46,504 bases of DNA, from contig JAQTZZ010000032.1 of assembly GCA_028687545.1 (NCBI GenBank), forward strand, positions 1 through 46,504, written 5' to 3'. Source of the stretch: Candidatus Wallbacteria bacterium (GTDB taxonomy: Bacteria > Muiribacteriota > JAQTZZ01). Positions within the stretch are counted from its first letter, which is position 1, and each line of letters starts with the position of its first letter. Positions 33,288-41,571 of the stretch are shown one piece after another. The position numbers and the translations under genes were made by a program. The notes below the pieces were generated by a model. That model was not told where the DNA came from and ran no database searches. It was given only the letters and a program-made list of their open reading frames with translations.

Positions 33288-33965
33288 TCATTCCACTTCC
33301 GGAAACTGGAGCAGCGATGCCTTGAGAGCGTTGTTGTATTCGTAACGCTCGATCAGCACTACAAATCCTTCCAGGAATACTTTCCCGAGCGGGCAGAAAT
33401 ATTCCTTTGTTTCATGCTGATACTCTGAGAGTTGTGCCACTGAGACCACAAATTCGTTGAAAAAATTTTCGTTGAGTTTATCAAGTTTAAAAAATTCGGA
33501 GTTCAACTTGTCCAGGCTTTCAGTGATGTTTTTTGGATTTTTTTCCAAGTCCCGCTGGATGTGATTCTGATTTTCCTTATAATACAGAGTACCTAGAGCG
33601 TCAAAGCCGGTGCTTTCCACAATCATCGTGGAAATTCCGCCTTTTACTTCAGCTGTGCCTTTCTTGGAGGAGGGATAAAAAGCGCAGAATTCGAAAAAAG
33701 TCGATCCCAGCGTGAAAGTTTTGCTCAGCTTCATATAGTGCAAACTCTTGCCCTTGTCGAACAGCAGGCTGATCACAGCAGACTCATTTTCAAATCTCTG
33801 CCATTTCGGTTTTTCCACTACAGTTTCCGAGGTTGTTTTGGCAATTGCCGGAGGGATGTCCTTGTCTGAGGCGATTTCATTGCTTCCGGCCAAAGGCACT
33901 TTATCTTCTCCCAGCAGACAGGTGCAGAACGCGATTGAAAACATCAAAATCACTATTTTTCCCAT
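33288..33965 (-). CDS. Unrecognised exported protein
   Basis: The 225-residue protein has a signal peptide (MGKIVILMFSIAFCTCLLGED) and no recognised domain. Cys residues in the signal region do not form a clear lipobox. The middle contains beta-rich stretches (FTLGSTFFEFCAFYPS) and the last third is helical. Two adjacent ATGs (33968 and 33965) follow AAGGAAA; the second has better spacing. It converges with the TAXI gene and diverges from the E1-like gene. Confidence 0.75.
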   Translation of the reverse strand: MGKIVILMFSIAFCTCLLGEDKVPLAGSNEIASDKDIPPAIAKTTSETVVEKPKWQRFENESAVISLLFDKGKSLHYMKLSKTFTLGSTFFEFCAFYPSSKKGTAEVKGGISTMIVESTGFDALGTLYYKENQNHIQRDLEKNPKNITESLDKLNSEFFKLDKLNENFFNEFVVSVAQLSEYQHETKEYFCPLGKVFLEGFVVLIERYEYNNALKASLLQFPEVE

Positions 33966-34040
33966 CATATTTCCTTTCAACTGATTTGAAGACAGCATAT
34001 CAGAGTTGTTTTAAACTGTAAAATTGAATAAAATTCAGAG

Positions 34041-34793
34041 ATGGGATTAGAACGTTATTCGAGGCAGATCGCTTTTTCAGGCATTGGACTGGAAGGGCAG
34101 AAAGTGCTGTCTGCTGCAGAAGTAGTGATCCTTGGAGCTGGAGCACTTGGGACAAACCTGGCAGAACAGCTTGCACGGGGCGGCATAGGCAGAGTGCGTC
34201 TGATCGATCCGGAGCGGGTGGAGCTTTCCAATCTCCAGCGGCAGACCCTTTTCGATGAGCGTGATCTTGGCAGATTGAAATGTTTCGCTGCCTCAGAAAA
34301 ATTGTTCAGGATCAATTCTTCAGTGCGCCTGGAAACTGTGATTGTCAGAGCTGATCAGCATAATATCCGGAAACTTTTACAAGGGTTCGACCTGGTGCTG
34401 GATGCTACCGACAATTTTCAGGCAAGACTCCTGATCAATCAGACCTGCCTCGAATTATCCCTGCCCTGGGTGCATACTGCAGTAACCGGAGCTTGCGGGC
34501 AGTCGCTGGCATTTAAGCCGGATGGCGCCTGTTTCTCCTGCTTCATGCCGGACATTCCTGACTCTGACGACTATCCTGGGGTTAATAATTGTGGGATCCT
34601 GAATTCAATCGTCCGGATCATGTCCGCAGTGAGCTGTACAACAGCGCTGAAGATTTTGCTTGGAGAAGAAGTCGAGGAAAGACTGATTGTATTTGACGCC
34701 TGGAAAAACAGATTCCAGAAAATGAAAATAGAGCGGAACCCGGCCTGCCATGTGTGCGGCAATCTTACTGAGCATTTGCGCCGTAAGTTATAA
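34041..34793 (+). CDS. E1-like (ThiF/MoeB/HesA) adenylyltransferase
   Basis: This family adenylates the C-terminal Gly of a ubiquitin-like sulfur carrier. The 250-residue protein shows the nucleotide-binding GAGALG (32-37), the R/N-Q-R region NLQRQ, DATDN (121-125), two CxxC zinc pairs (C164/C167 and C236/C239) and a candidate catalytic Cys at 184 in NNCGIL. There is no rhodanese domain. A small protein ending in Gly-Gly-Gly is encoded 90 bp downstream, its likely partner. Whether the pair serves molybdopterin, thiamine or another sulfur transfer pathway is not clear, because no other pathway gene is present. Confidence 0.92.
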   Translation: MGLERYSRQIAFSGIGLEGQKVLSAAEVVILGAGALGTNLAEQLARGGIGRVRLIDPERVELSNLQRQTLFDERDLGRLKCFAASEKLFRINSSVRLETVIVRADQHNIRKLLQGFDLVLDATDNFQARLLINQTCLELSLPWVHTAVTGACGQSLAFKPDGACFSCFMPDIPDSDDYPGVNNCGILNSIVRIMSAVSCTTALKILLGEEVEERLIVFDAWKNRFQKMKIERNPACHVCGNLTEHLRRKL

Positions 34794-34804
34794 CATTTTC
34801 GAAA

Positions 34805-34820
34805 ACGGCACCATAGTGCC
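34805..34820. repeat. Short palindrome between the E1-like and carrier genes
   Basis: CGGCAC, a 4-base loop CATA, and GTGCCG form a 6-bp stem in the 90-bp gap. It could be a weak terminator or processing site; no T run follows. Confidence 0.35.
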
Positions 34821-34883
34821 GAAGGAATTTCAAGGTATACTTTACGGCATTAATGATCAATAAAGGATGCGACGGAGGTGACC

Positions 34884-35117
34884 ATGCGAATCACAGTTGA
34901 ATTTATCGGAGCCATTGACAGAGGGGCTTACAGTGAAATTCAGGAATTCGATGTTGCGGATAAAATCTCGGTCAGGAAGTTTCTCGAGACTCTGCATTTC
35001 AAGAAAGAACAGCTGAACTTTATTCAGGTTTTCAGGCACGACAAACGCCTGAGCCATTTCACACTGCTGACCCAGGGCGACTCGTTGCAATTGATGATCC
35101 CCGTAGGAGGAGGGTGA
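34884..35117 (+). CDS. MoaD/ThiS-like sulfur carrier protein
   Basis: The 77-residue protein has beta-grasp character and ends PVGGG, the Gly-Gly tail used for adenylation and thiocarboxylation. Canonical MoaD and ThiS end with exactly two Gly; here three are present. GGAGGTG precedes the ATG closely. It lies downstream of the E1-like gene on the same strand, which makes it the probable substrate of that enzyme. The sequence is too divergent to say MoaD or ThiS. Confidence 0.8.
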   Translation: MRITVEFIGAIDRGAYSEIQEFDVADKISVRKFLETLHFKKEQLNFIQVFRHDKRLSHFTLLTQGDSLQLMIPVGGG

Positions 35118-35119
35118 TC

Positions 35120-35332
35120 TTATTTCGGGCGTTGCAGCGACTTTGATTTGATCTGATTCTGATTATCCGAAAATTGCACTTGAAGTCGAACTGTTTCGCC
35201 CCCCTCTGGTTTCACTACTGCACCGACTGAATTTTTCTGCTTCTTTTTACCGTTCCCGACCTTTTTGGGACTCACAAAACCTCCGTCAAGAATTTTTGTT
35301 CCAACTTGAGGCGATCCCCATTTCGCTTTCAA
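35120..35332 (-). CDS. Possible small basic protein, weakly supported
   Basis: A 70-codon frame with a TTG start has AGG five bases upstream and a TATAAT on the minus strand at 35352-35347. The predicted product is Lys- and Gly-rich (VGNGKKKQKN) with a short beta-like end (GETVRLQVQFSD). No family was recognised. It could be a fragment of a larger beta-domain protein or chance. Confidence 0.3.
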   Translation of the reverse strand: MKAKWGSPQVGTKILDGGFVSPKKVGNGKKKQKNSVGAVVKPEGGETVRLQVQFSDNQNQIKSKSLQRPK

Positions 35333-35448
35333 GTTGACCTGTTTAAATTATACCTGAAAGCAGGAAACAAATAAAGCTGCAATTTGTTAAGAATTAAAAA
35401 TAATTGCGGTGTAACGCAGACGAGATTGCATCTGAAACAGGTCAATTT
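35331..35448. repeat. Inverted repeat pair flanking an A/T-rich gap
   Basis: TTGACCTGTTT (35333-35343) and AAACAGGTCAA (35438-35448) are exact inverse copies about 95 bp apart, enclosing a smaller stem GCAATT/AATTGC. No gene was found between them and the start of the DUF2157 gene at 35538. Confidence 0.4.
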
Positions 35449-35537
35449 AACTACACCGGAAGACCATTTTTGGCAGTTTTATCAAACTAATGTTTTGGAT
35501 ATACTGAAATCCGGGAAGTTTAAAAGCCGGAGGATCG

Positions 35538-36863
35538 ATGAATCACACAGAATGGCTGCGGAATGAATTGTTGCAGTTAAAAAAACTTGGCGTACTGCAG
35601 GAGGATGCCATTGAAAATCTCAGGCAGTATTATGGGAAAGAAGTAAAGCCGGGGATTAACTGGGGGATGGTGCTGCTGAGCATCATCGGAACAACACTGA
35701 TCGGTTCGGGCGTGATCCTGATTCTGGCTCACAACTGGGATTTATTGTCGAGGCCTGCCAGGACTTTTCTCTCTTTTATTCCCCTGCTGATTGGGCAGAG
35801 TGCGGTTCTGTTCACCCTGTACAGAAAAAAGGATTCGATTCCCTGGAAAGAAGGTGCAGGGATCTTACTTTTTTTCGCCATCGGTTCCTCAATCGCTCTT
35901 GTCGGACAGACATATCACATTGAAGGTGATCCTGGAAAATTTGTGCTTACCTGGATGCTGCTTTCAGCTCCTCTGATCTTTATTTTGGATTCTGCCTCAA
36001 TCTCAATTTTTTATTTGTATGGCATCCTCTTCTGGACAGAATACGGCAGAAACGAACTGCCTTTTTTTTATCTGTTTTTCAGTTTGCTTTCAACTGTGGC
36101 GATTATCTACCTGCTGATTGTTTTAAAGCGGGATTTATTTTCGGTTCGCAGCTTGATCCTGACCTGGGCTTTTTCGATCTGGCTCGCTCCGGCTGTGGCC
36201 TGCACGTTTGGAGGACATGTCCGGGGACTCTGGATTGTGGTTTACAGTTCTCTTTTCGGGAGCATGTATCTTTGCGGCAGGCTGTTTTTCGACCGGATGG
36301 AAAGCCTAAAAAAAAATCCGCTGCGCCTGATCGGTTATTTTGTTTCCCTGATAATCTGCTTTATCCTGACTTTTTCAGATACCTGGAGAGACATCGGCTG
36401 GGATAAAAGCCCTCGCGCTTACACATGGAGAATCGATTATACCACCTGGCAGATGGACTATGTGCTGGCGGGATTATTGCTTGCAGGCTTTTTGATTCTG
36501 GCCGCGCGATATCTGCACAGGCTTGAACTGGAATCTCTGGTACTGGCGGTTCCCCTGCTTTCAACTTCCGCCTTTGCAGCCTCGGGTTTCGGACCGCTTG
36601 GAAGCTGGATGAACTGGATTTATAATTTGCTTTTCCTCGCTCTGGGATGCACAAAAATCTGGCAGGGGATTCAAGTCCGCCGCCTCAGTACATTGAATCT
36701 GGGCATGATCGCAGTGATGGTCCTGATCATGGCGCGATTCTTCGACAGCGACCTGGGTCTGCTAACGAGAGGAGTGATTTTCATCGTGCTGGGATCGCTG
36801 TTTCTGGGAGTCAATCTGTTCGTCTCGAAAAGCGGATTCCGCTCAGGGAGGGCGAATGGTTAA
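35538..36863 (+). CDS. DUF2157 multi-spanning membrane protein
   Basis: The 441-residue protein has a short soluble N-terminus (helical, LRNELLQLKKLGVLQEDAIENL) and then about 10-12 TM segments beginning near residue 43, with the VLILAHNWDLLSRPART motif characteristic of DUF2157. The function of the family is unknown. GGAGG (35529-35533) fits the ATG. Its end overlaps the next gene by 8 bp, a GDYXXLXY protein, which is the usual partner of DUF2157 proteins. Confidence 0.88.
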   Translation: MNHTEWLRNELLQLKKLGVLQEDAIENLRQYYGKEVKPGINWGMVLLSIIGTTLIGSGVILILAHNWDLLSRPARTFLSFIPLLIGQSAVLFTLYRKKDSIPWKEGAGILLFFAIGSSIALVGQTYHIEGDPGKFVLTWMLLSAPLIFILDSASISIFYLYGILFWTEYGRNELPFFYLFFSLLSTVAIIYLLIVLKRDLFSVRSLILTWAFSIWLAPAVACTFGGHVRGLWIVVYSSLFGSMYLCGRLFFDRMESLKKNPLRLIGYFVSLIICFILTFSDTWRDIGWDKSPRAYTWRIDYTTWQMDYVLAGLLLAGFLILAARYLHRLELESLVLAVPLLSTSAFAASGFGPLGSWMNWIYNLLFLALGCTKIWQGIQVRRLSTLNLGMIAVMVLIMARFFDSDLGLLTRGVIFIVLGSLFLGVNLFVSKSGFRSGRANG

Positions 36864-37755
36864 AAAGGCAGTCTGTGTTTTCCTGCTGCTGGCTTTGATT
36901 CAATTGCTGGTTCCTGCCTGGATGATTTACGAACGGGAAATCATTCTAAGGGATGGACACCAGTTCAAATTCAGAACCGCACCTGTTGATCCGTATGACG
37001 CTTTCAGGGGGCGCTATGTCGCACTCAAAATGGAGGCAGGCACTGTTCCGCTTGAATGCTGCCGCGGCGTAAAAAGCAATCAGTGGGCTTATGCCCTGAT
37101 TGCGAACGATGCTGAGGGTTTTGCCAAAGTCGAGGCTGTAACCGCCGACTGCCCTCAGGGTGATTTTATCAGGACCAAGATGGGGTGGATATCTGAAGAA
37201 AAGGTTGATACCACGAAGACAGCCACGATTAATTTCAATTTCAACCGTTATTTTCTACCTGAGGACCTGGCTCCTGAAGCTGAGAAAGCTTACCGGAAAT
37301 TCAGCTCTGGCAAGCGCAGAGATGCCTATGTTACAGTGAGAGTGTTAGGTGGCAAAGCTGCTCTGGAAGAACTGTATTTTGGAAATCAATCCATCCGGGA
37401 ATTTCTGAGAAATCCCCAGGTCACTGAAGAAGTGAAGTCTCCAGCGCAGGATGAGAATCTGGTTCTTGAACTGATTAAGGCGATTAATTCCGGAGATACG
37501 GCTGAAGTAAAAAAACAGCTGGACAAAGGCGCAGATGTCAATTCCCAGAATTACGACTCGCATGACTATAACAGATGGACCCCTCTGATGTATGCCTGCG
37601 CTCTAGGAAAACCCGAAATCGTGAAGTTGATTCTGGAGCGGCGCCCGCAACTGGACATGTATGGAGAAATCACGCCTCTGGGGATCGCCAGGCTTAACAA
37701 ATACGATGAGATCGTGAAATTGCTCGAAAAGGCAAAAGCAGAGCAGGGGTTCTAG
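36856..37755 (+). CDS. GDYXXLXY protein fused to ankyrin repeats
   Basis: The first 170 residues match GDYXXLXY-domain proteins: an N-terminal TM or signal segment, then the motif region DPYDAFRGRYVALKM, where the family's G-D-Y is here G-R-Y. The last 100 residues form about two to three ankyrin repeats (KAINSGDTAEVKKQLDKGADVN, then WTPLMYACALGKPEIVKLILE). GDYXXLXY proteins are normally short, so the ankyrin part is an addition. GGGAGG stands before the ATG. With the overlapping DUF2157 gene it probably forms an envelope complex. Confidence 0.85.
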   Translation: MVKKAVCVFLLLALIQLLVPAWMIYEREIILRDGHQFKFRTAPVDPYDAFRGRYVALKMEAGTVPLECCRGVKSNQWAYALIANDAEGFAKVEAVTADCPQGDFIRTKMGWISEEKVDTTKTATINFNFNRYFLPEDLAPEAEKAYRKFSSGKRRDAYVTVRVLGGKAALEELYFGNQSIREFLRNPQVTEEVKSPAQDENLVLELIKAINSGDTAEVKKQLDKGADVNSQNYDSHDYNRWTPLMYACALGKPEIVKLILERRPQLDMYGEITPLGIARLNKYDEIVKLLEKAKAEQGF

Positions 37756-37761
37756 GAACTT

Positions 37762-38394
37762 TTATTTTCCTGGCCAGCCCACTGCCTGAGAGAGGATTAT
37801 CTTCTGTTCTGGGCGCAGCTTCATTGCAGAAGCCAGCTTTTCCTTATCCACCATGCCCATCACCACTGTAACCAGGCCTTCTGAAGCGCAATACAGATAG
37901 ACATTCTGGCTGATGAATCCTGTGTCAGCAGCGGAATAGAAATCATTGGCAGCGCTGTCTTTACCCATGCGGGCTGTGTCCGCCACATAGATCAGGCAGA
38001 GCGGGACTGAAGCGACAAAAGGCTGTTTCCCTGCCAGCGGCCGCAGGTCCTGGGATAAAACAGGTGTCAGCTGATTGTTTTTAGGGTCATAGAGATAAAG
38101 TCCGGATGCCATGGCGGCGTATATGTCGATTTCCTGCTTGTTCATCGCGCTGGGGGCAGTCCGCTTCCCGTCAGCCCTGTTGATCCCGAAAGCCGCCCAG
38201 CACAGGTCTGAGAGCACTTCAATCGTGATTTCAGTGGTGGCAAACGAGCGTTCAGTGTGACGCGCGGAAAGCGCTTCCATCAGGAGCTTGCCATGGTTCA
38301 GGCGTGGTTGATTCAGCTTGATCGGCGCCAGGGCTGAGTCAGCCGCAAAAACTGTGATTGCGCAGAACAGTAAAAAAAATGTGATTTTGTTCAT
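37762..38394 (-). CDS. Exported nitroreductase-like (SagB-type) protein
   Basis: The 210-residue protein has a signal peptide (MNKITFFLLFCAITVFAADS) followed by a nitroreductase/SagB-type fold: SARHTERSFATTEI near residue 42 (the R-S-x-R/F FMN-phosphate region), DLCWAAFGINR, TAPSAMNKQEIDIY and a final LSQAVGWPG. These flavoproteins are usually cytoplasmic, so export is unusual; an exported one would need FMN outside or use Tat/Sec in an unusual way. No twin Arg was seen. The ATG has GGAGG ahead. It converges with the ankyrin-fusion gene. Confidence 0.85.
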   Translation of the reverse strand: MNKITFFLLFCAITVFAADSALAPIKLNQPRLNHGKLLMEALSARHTERSFATTEITIEVLSDLCWAAFGINRADGKRTAPSAMNKQEIDIYAAMASGLYLYDPKNNQLTPVLSQDLRPLAGKQPFVASVPLCLIYVADTARMGKDSAANDFYSAADTGFISQNVYLYCASEGLVTVVMGMVDKEKLASAMKLRPEQKIILSQAVGWPGK

Positions 38395-38484
38395 GATTCC
38401 TCCAGTGGATTTAAATCCCAGTTTACACAACAGTGATTTAGGATTCAATTTGGACCTTGATTCCAGAATGAGGTCTATGTATGC

Positions 38485-38513
38485 CTGACTTAAATTCTAT
38501 GATCTGTTAAAAT
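38485..38513 (+). promoter_or_regulatory. Extended -10 promoter for the first Sel1 gene
   Basis: CTGACT (38485-38490) and TGTTAAAAT (extended -10, TAAAAT at 38508-38513) are 17 bp apart. The same extended -10 stands ahead of the second Sel1 gene at 44723-44731. Confidence 0.5.
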
Positions 38514-38536
38514 GGAGGAAAAAGCTGAGGTGGAAT

Positions 38537-39646
38537 ATGAAACAGATTCTGGTCACAATCAGCGCAGCCCTGCTGATATTTCTGGCATTTTCTCAACAAT
38601 GTCCAGCCGGAGAAAAAAGCACTTTGGAAGTACTGATGGAAAAAGCTGAAAAAGGTGATAAAGAATCACAGTGCAGTCTAGGCGACATGTATTTCAGAGG
38701 TTCAGGAGTACCACAGGATTACAAGCAGGCCCTGCAGTGGATTCAAAAGGCAGCTGAACAGGGAGCGGCTGTGGCACAGTATGATCTTGCTGTCATGTAT
38801 TACAATGGCCAGGGCGTATCAAAGGATTGCCGGAAAGGCATGGATTGGTTCCAGAAATCCGCTGATCAAGGCAATGCTGATGCCCTGTACAGTCTTGGTT
38901 ACATGTATCAGGTGGGACTGGGTATAACCCAGGACTACAAGAAAGCTATGCTGTACTATCAGAAATCTGCTGATCAGGGACATGCTGATGCACAATATAA
39001 CCTTGGCTTAATGTATCAAGATGGCCTGGGAGTCCCTCAAGATTATGGACAGGCAGCAGTCTGGTTCCAGAAAGCAGCTGAACAGGGTAATGCCGATGCA
39101 CAATACAATCTTGGGACTATGTATGGCAATGCCGGGGGGGTTCCCAGAGATTACAAGCAGGCTGCAAAGTGGTTTAAGAAAGCCGCTGATCAGGGTATTG
39201 CCCGGGCCCAGTACAGTTTTGGATTAATCTATGAAACCGGCTTAGACGTACCAAAAGATTACAAGCTGGCTGCAGCCTGGTTCCAGAAAGCCGCTGATCA
39301 GGGAGATAGCCAGGCCCAGTACCATCTTGGTGTCATCTATGACACAGGCCGGGGAGTGCCGCAGGATTACAAGAAAGCTGTGGAACTGTATCAGAAAGCC
39401 GCTGACCAGGGTGTGGCTGAGGCTCAATACAATCTTGGGGGATTGTATGCCGAAGGGGCTGGAGTGCCGAAAGACTGTGTGAAGGCTCACTTCTGGTTTA
39501 ATCTGGCCACTGCTTCAGGACTGGGAGAAGCAAGAAAAAAACGGGAAGCTCTGGCAGAAAAAATGACACCTGCACAGATTGCTGAAGCCAAAAAAATGGC
39601 GGCTGAGTGGATCGAGAAACATCAGAGTAAGGCTGCAGGACTTTGA
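38537..39646 (+). CDS. Exported Sel1-repeat protein (eight repeats)
   Basis: After a signal peptide (about 24 residues ending QQCPAG), the 369-residue protein has about eight 36-residue Sel1/TPR-like repeats of the form A-x-x-G-x-A-x-A-Q-Y-x-L-G...G-V-P-Q-D-Y. These build a curved scaffold for protein binding. The C-terminus ends in a helical AQIAEAKKMAAEWIEKH tail also found in the Sel1 protein at 44757. DNA within the repeats is repetitive, so length variation is likely. It is preceded by a promoter and has a GAGGTGG ribosome region. Confidence 0.9.
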   Translation: MKQILVTISAALLIFLAFSQQCPAGEKSTLEVLMEKAEKGDKESQCSLGDMYFRGSGVPQDYKQALQWIQKAAEQGAAVAQYDLAVMYYNGQGVSKDCRKGMDWFQKSADQGNADALYSLGYMYQVGLGITQDYKKAMLYYQKSADQGHADAQYNLGLMYQDGLGVPQDYGQAAVWFQKAAEQGNADAQYNLGTMYGNAGGVPRDYKQAAKWFKKAADQGIARAQYSFGLIYETGLDVPKDYKLAAAWFQKAADQGDSQAQYHLGVIYDTGRGVPQDYKKAVELYQKAADQGVAEAQYNLGGLYAEGAGVPKDCVKAHFWFNLATASGLGEARKKREALAEKMTPAQIAEAKKMAAEWIEKHQSKAAGL

Positions 39647-39651
39647 GCAAT

Positions 39652-40149
39652 TTACAGGGATTCTCCAAGGAGCATGGTTTCGAATTCAGCTAGTGAAATA
39701 TTGAAACCTGCCGGGATGTCTTCGCCTGTGAAGTCGAATCTGGCCCTGACTTCGAATTCAGCCCCCCTGGAAATGTTCAAGGTGCATTCAAATTCTCTGC
39801 CTTGATGATCAGGAATGTATTTATCCCTCAGGATGTTTAAAATTCTTAAAAGGAATTCCCTGAATTCAGGATTACGGGATTTGTAAAAATCACCCCTGTA
39901 ATCCTGAGACCTTGCCGGGCCGACTATCATCCCGTCCAGGGATGGGGAATAGATGAAGGAAATGCTTTTCTGTTCAGCGCTCTTGATTACATTCCGGATC
40001 ACCAGCTGGTCCTGATCAGAATAAAGCCCTGACAGCAGGTCCGCTCTCAGGCATGTCCCGAGTTCGCTCCACAAGCCGGCTGTCTCTGAAGCTGAAACAA
40101 TACTGGTGAAAACGATACAGACGAACAGGACTGATACAATCTTTTTCAC
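39652..40149 (-). CDS. Unrecognised exported 165-aa protein
   Basis: The protein begins with a GTG preceded by GGGGGAAGA and has a signal peptide (VKKIVSVLFVCIVFTSIVSAS). No family was recognised. It contains a DQLVIRNVIKSAEQ helix, a central beta region and a helical FREFLLRILNILRDKY segment. The frame is open 21 codons upstream, but those residues lack signal-peptide character. It converges with the Sel1 gene, with only 5 bp between stops. Confidence 0.7.
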   Translation of the reverse strand: MKKIVSVLFVCIVFTSIVSASETAGLWSELGTCLRADLLSGLYSDQDQLVIRNVIKSAEQKSISFIYSPSLDGMIVGPARSQDYRGDFYKSRNPEFREFLLRILNILRDKYIPDHQGREFECTLNISRGAEFEVRARFDFTGEDIPAGFNISLAEFETMLLGESL

Positions 40150-40310
40150 TCTTCCCCCTTTTGCACATAATCCAATACTTCTGCCGGCATGTAAAGCATC
40201 AATTTGCATCAATCAATATCATTTGCTTTTCTCCGGTCAGGCCCATTGTGTATCATGGAAATTATCGGCAATTTTAGAGAAAAATGAAGAAGGAATCATT
40301 ATTAAGTCTA

Positions 40311-40380
40311 ACCTGTTATCATGGTCAATATCCAGATCATGCGGACATTCACCAGGCTGCGGGAAATCCTAGACACGAAC
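40311..40380 (+). pseudogene. ORF6N gene remnant (C-terminal part)
   Basis: The stretch reads NIQIMRTFTRLREIL and closely matches residues 112-126 of the intact ORF6N protein encoded at 45419-45955, at both DNA and protein level, but has no start and soon diverges. It is the tail of a lost ORF6N copy. Confidence 0.8.
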
Positions 40381-40470
40381 AGGGGACTTCAGATTAATCC
40401 AGAAATATTTTATTAAACCCCAGGATTGAGTAAACTAAACTTCTGAACAAACAGTTAATGAGGAGAAATC

Positions 40471-40872
40471 ATGGCGAAAAAAGCAGTACAGCCCCAGTTT
40501 GTCGAAATCGAGCAGCCGTTCGAAAACGGACCTCCTGCCGTTCACTGTCCAGTCTGCGGGAAGAGCATTGCCGGAGATAGAAAGGAAAGGGTAAAGCCCA
40601 GCCACTGCTGCCACCTGGTTTTCATTTTTGACGGAGGTACAGGCGGCTTCGGGTACATGTCCGCGGATTTCAGGAAACGGGTAGACAGCATGGATCTGGA
40701 CAAGCATCAGGATGATTCGTTCCAGGAATTTCTGAAAAACGCCGGATACGGGAATCAGCTGCTGGCCATGCAGATCACTTACGGCATTTCCGGCCGCAAT
40801 GCGGCCTGGCATACCGACGTCTACGGATTCGACTTCAGCGTTCCGGTCAAGGACGGGAAGAAAAAGAAATAG
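40471..40872 (+). CDS. Unrecognised 133-aa protein with a zinc-ribbon-like pair
   Basis: The protein is soluble and has CPVCGK near residue 26 and a second Cys pair (HCC) near 45, which might bind zinc. The last residues are Lys-rich. No family was recognised. GAGGAG precedes the ATG by about 6 bases. It lies between two remnants of the ORF6N gene, so it may have arrived with mobile DNA. Confidence 0.75.
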   Translation: MAKKAVQPQFVEIEQPFENGPPAVHCPVCGKSIAGDRKERVKPSHCCHLVFIFDGGTGGFGYMSADFRKRVDSMDLDKHQDDSFQEFLKNAGYGNQLLAMQITYGISGRNAAWHTDVYGFDFSVPVKDGKKKK

Positions 40873-40914
40873 GCTCTAATAATAATCATCTCAATGGATC
40901 GATACCAGGACACT

Positions 40915-41015
40915 GCATCAGGCTGTGAAAAGGAACCTGAAAAGGTTTCCGTCTGACTTCATGTTTCAGTTGAGGGACAACGATATCGGACACTTGAAAT
41001 CACAAATTGTGATTC
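40915..41015 (+). pseudogene. ORF6N gene remnant (middle part)
   Basis: The stretch reads QAVKRNLKRFPSDFMFQL and then DN, with SQIV, and matches residues about 45-75 of the intact ORF6N protein at 45419; it ends in a stop after a short divergent tail. The order of the two remnants is opposite to that in the intact gene, so they come from two different copies or from a rearrangement. Confidence 0.8.
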
Positions 41016-41107
41016 CAAGTTAGGGAGGCACACGATCAAAGGCTTATGTATTCAAGAAACTAGGGGTGCTTTCCTTTTTAAACTCAGTAAAATTGCGCAA
41101 AGAAAAA

Positions 41108-41152
41108 TTATCATATGATAATATTATTGATAATATATATCATATGATATAT
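41108..41152. promoter_or_regulatory. Twin palindromic operator of the toxin-antitoxin genes
   Basis: TTATCATATGATAA (41108-41121) and ATATATCATATGATATAT (41135-41152) are perfect palindromes sharing ATCATATGAT, with centres 29 bp apart, and an imperfect third (ATATTAT/ATAATAT) lies between them. They end 9 bp before the toxin start. This is the expected layout for a site bound by the antitoxin's helix-turn-helix. Confidence 0.8.
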
Positions 41153-41161
41153 AATTAACTT

Positions 41162-41539
41162 GTGAGCGGTAAAATTAGTCTCAACACTTTGAAATTGCAG
41201 AAAATAAGGCAAGCCGTCGTCGATTTTTTGAGTGAGCTGAAGGAAGTCATAGACACAGGAAAATTCTATCTGATTGACAGGGACAAAAATCTGAAATTCG
41301 CAGCTGAACTTGGAATTACCAGAGAAATGATAAAAAGTACTGTCCGGGAACTTGAAGCTGAAAATTACTACCAGGGACCGACCCCTGATCGGGACAAACC
41401 GGGTGAAGTGTGGGAGTTTGGGAAAGAGTTGATGGGAAGAGAAATATATATAAAAGTGAAAATTGTGCAAGGACAATGCAAAGTAATCTGCATCTCTTTC
41501 CATGAAGCAGAGAGCGGAATGACTTATCCATTACGATAA
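41162..41539 (+). CDS. MqsR-like toxin
   Basis: The 125-residue protein resembles the MqsR family of mRNA-cleaving toxins: a helical first half with LGITREMIKSTVREL, then EVWEFGKELMGREIYIKVKI and CKVICISFHEAE near the end, the last strands of the RelE-like fold as in MqsR. It starts with GTG at 41162, only 9 bp after a perfect palindrome, so it may have a very short or no 5' untranslated leader. An antitoxin gene follows 32 bp downstream. The match is by pattern from memory; RelE/HigB relatives are alternatives. Confidence 0.7.
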   Translation: MSGKISLNTLKLQKIRQAVVDFLSELKEVIDTGKFYLIDRDKNLKFAAELGITREMIKSTVRELEAENYYQGPTPDRDKPGEVWEFGKELMGREIYIKVKIVQGQCKVICISFHEAESGMTYPLR

Positions 41540-41571
41540 GGCTTGATCCGCCGAAAAACTGGAGGCTTTCG

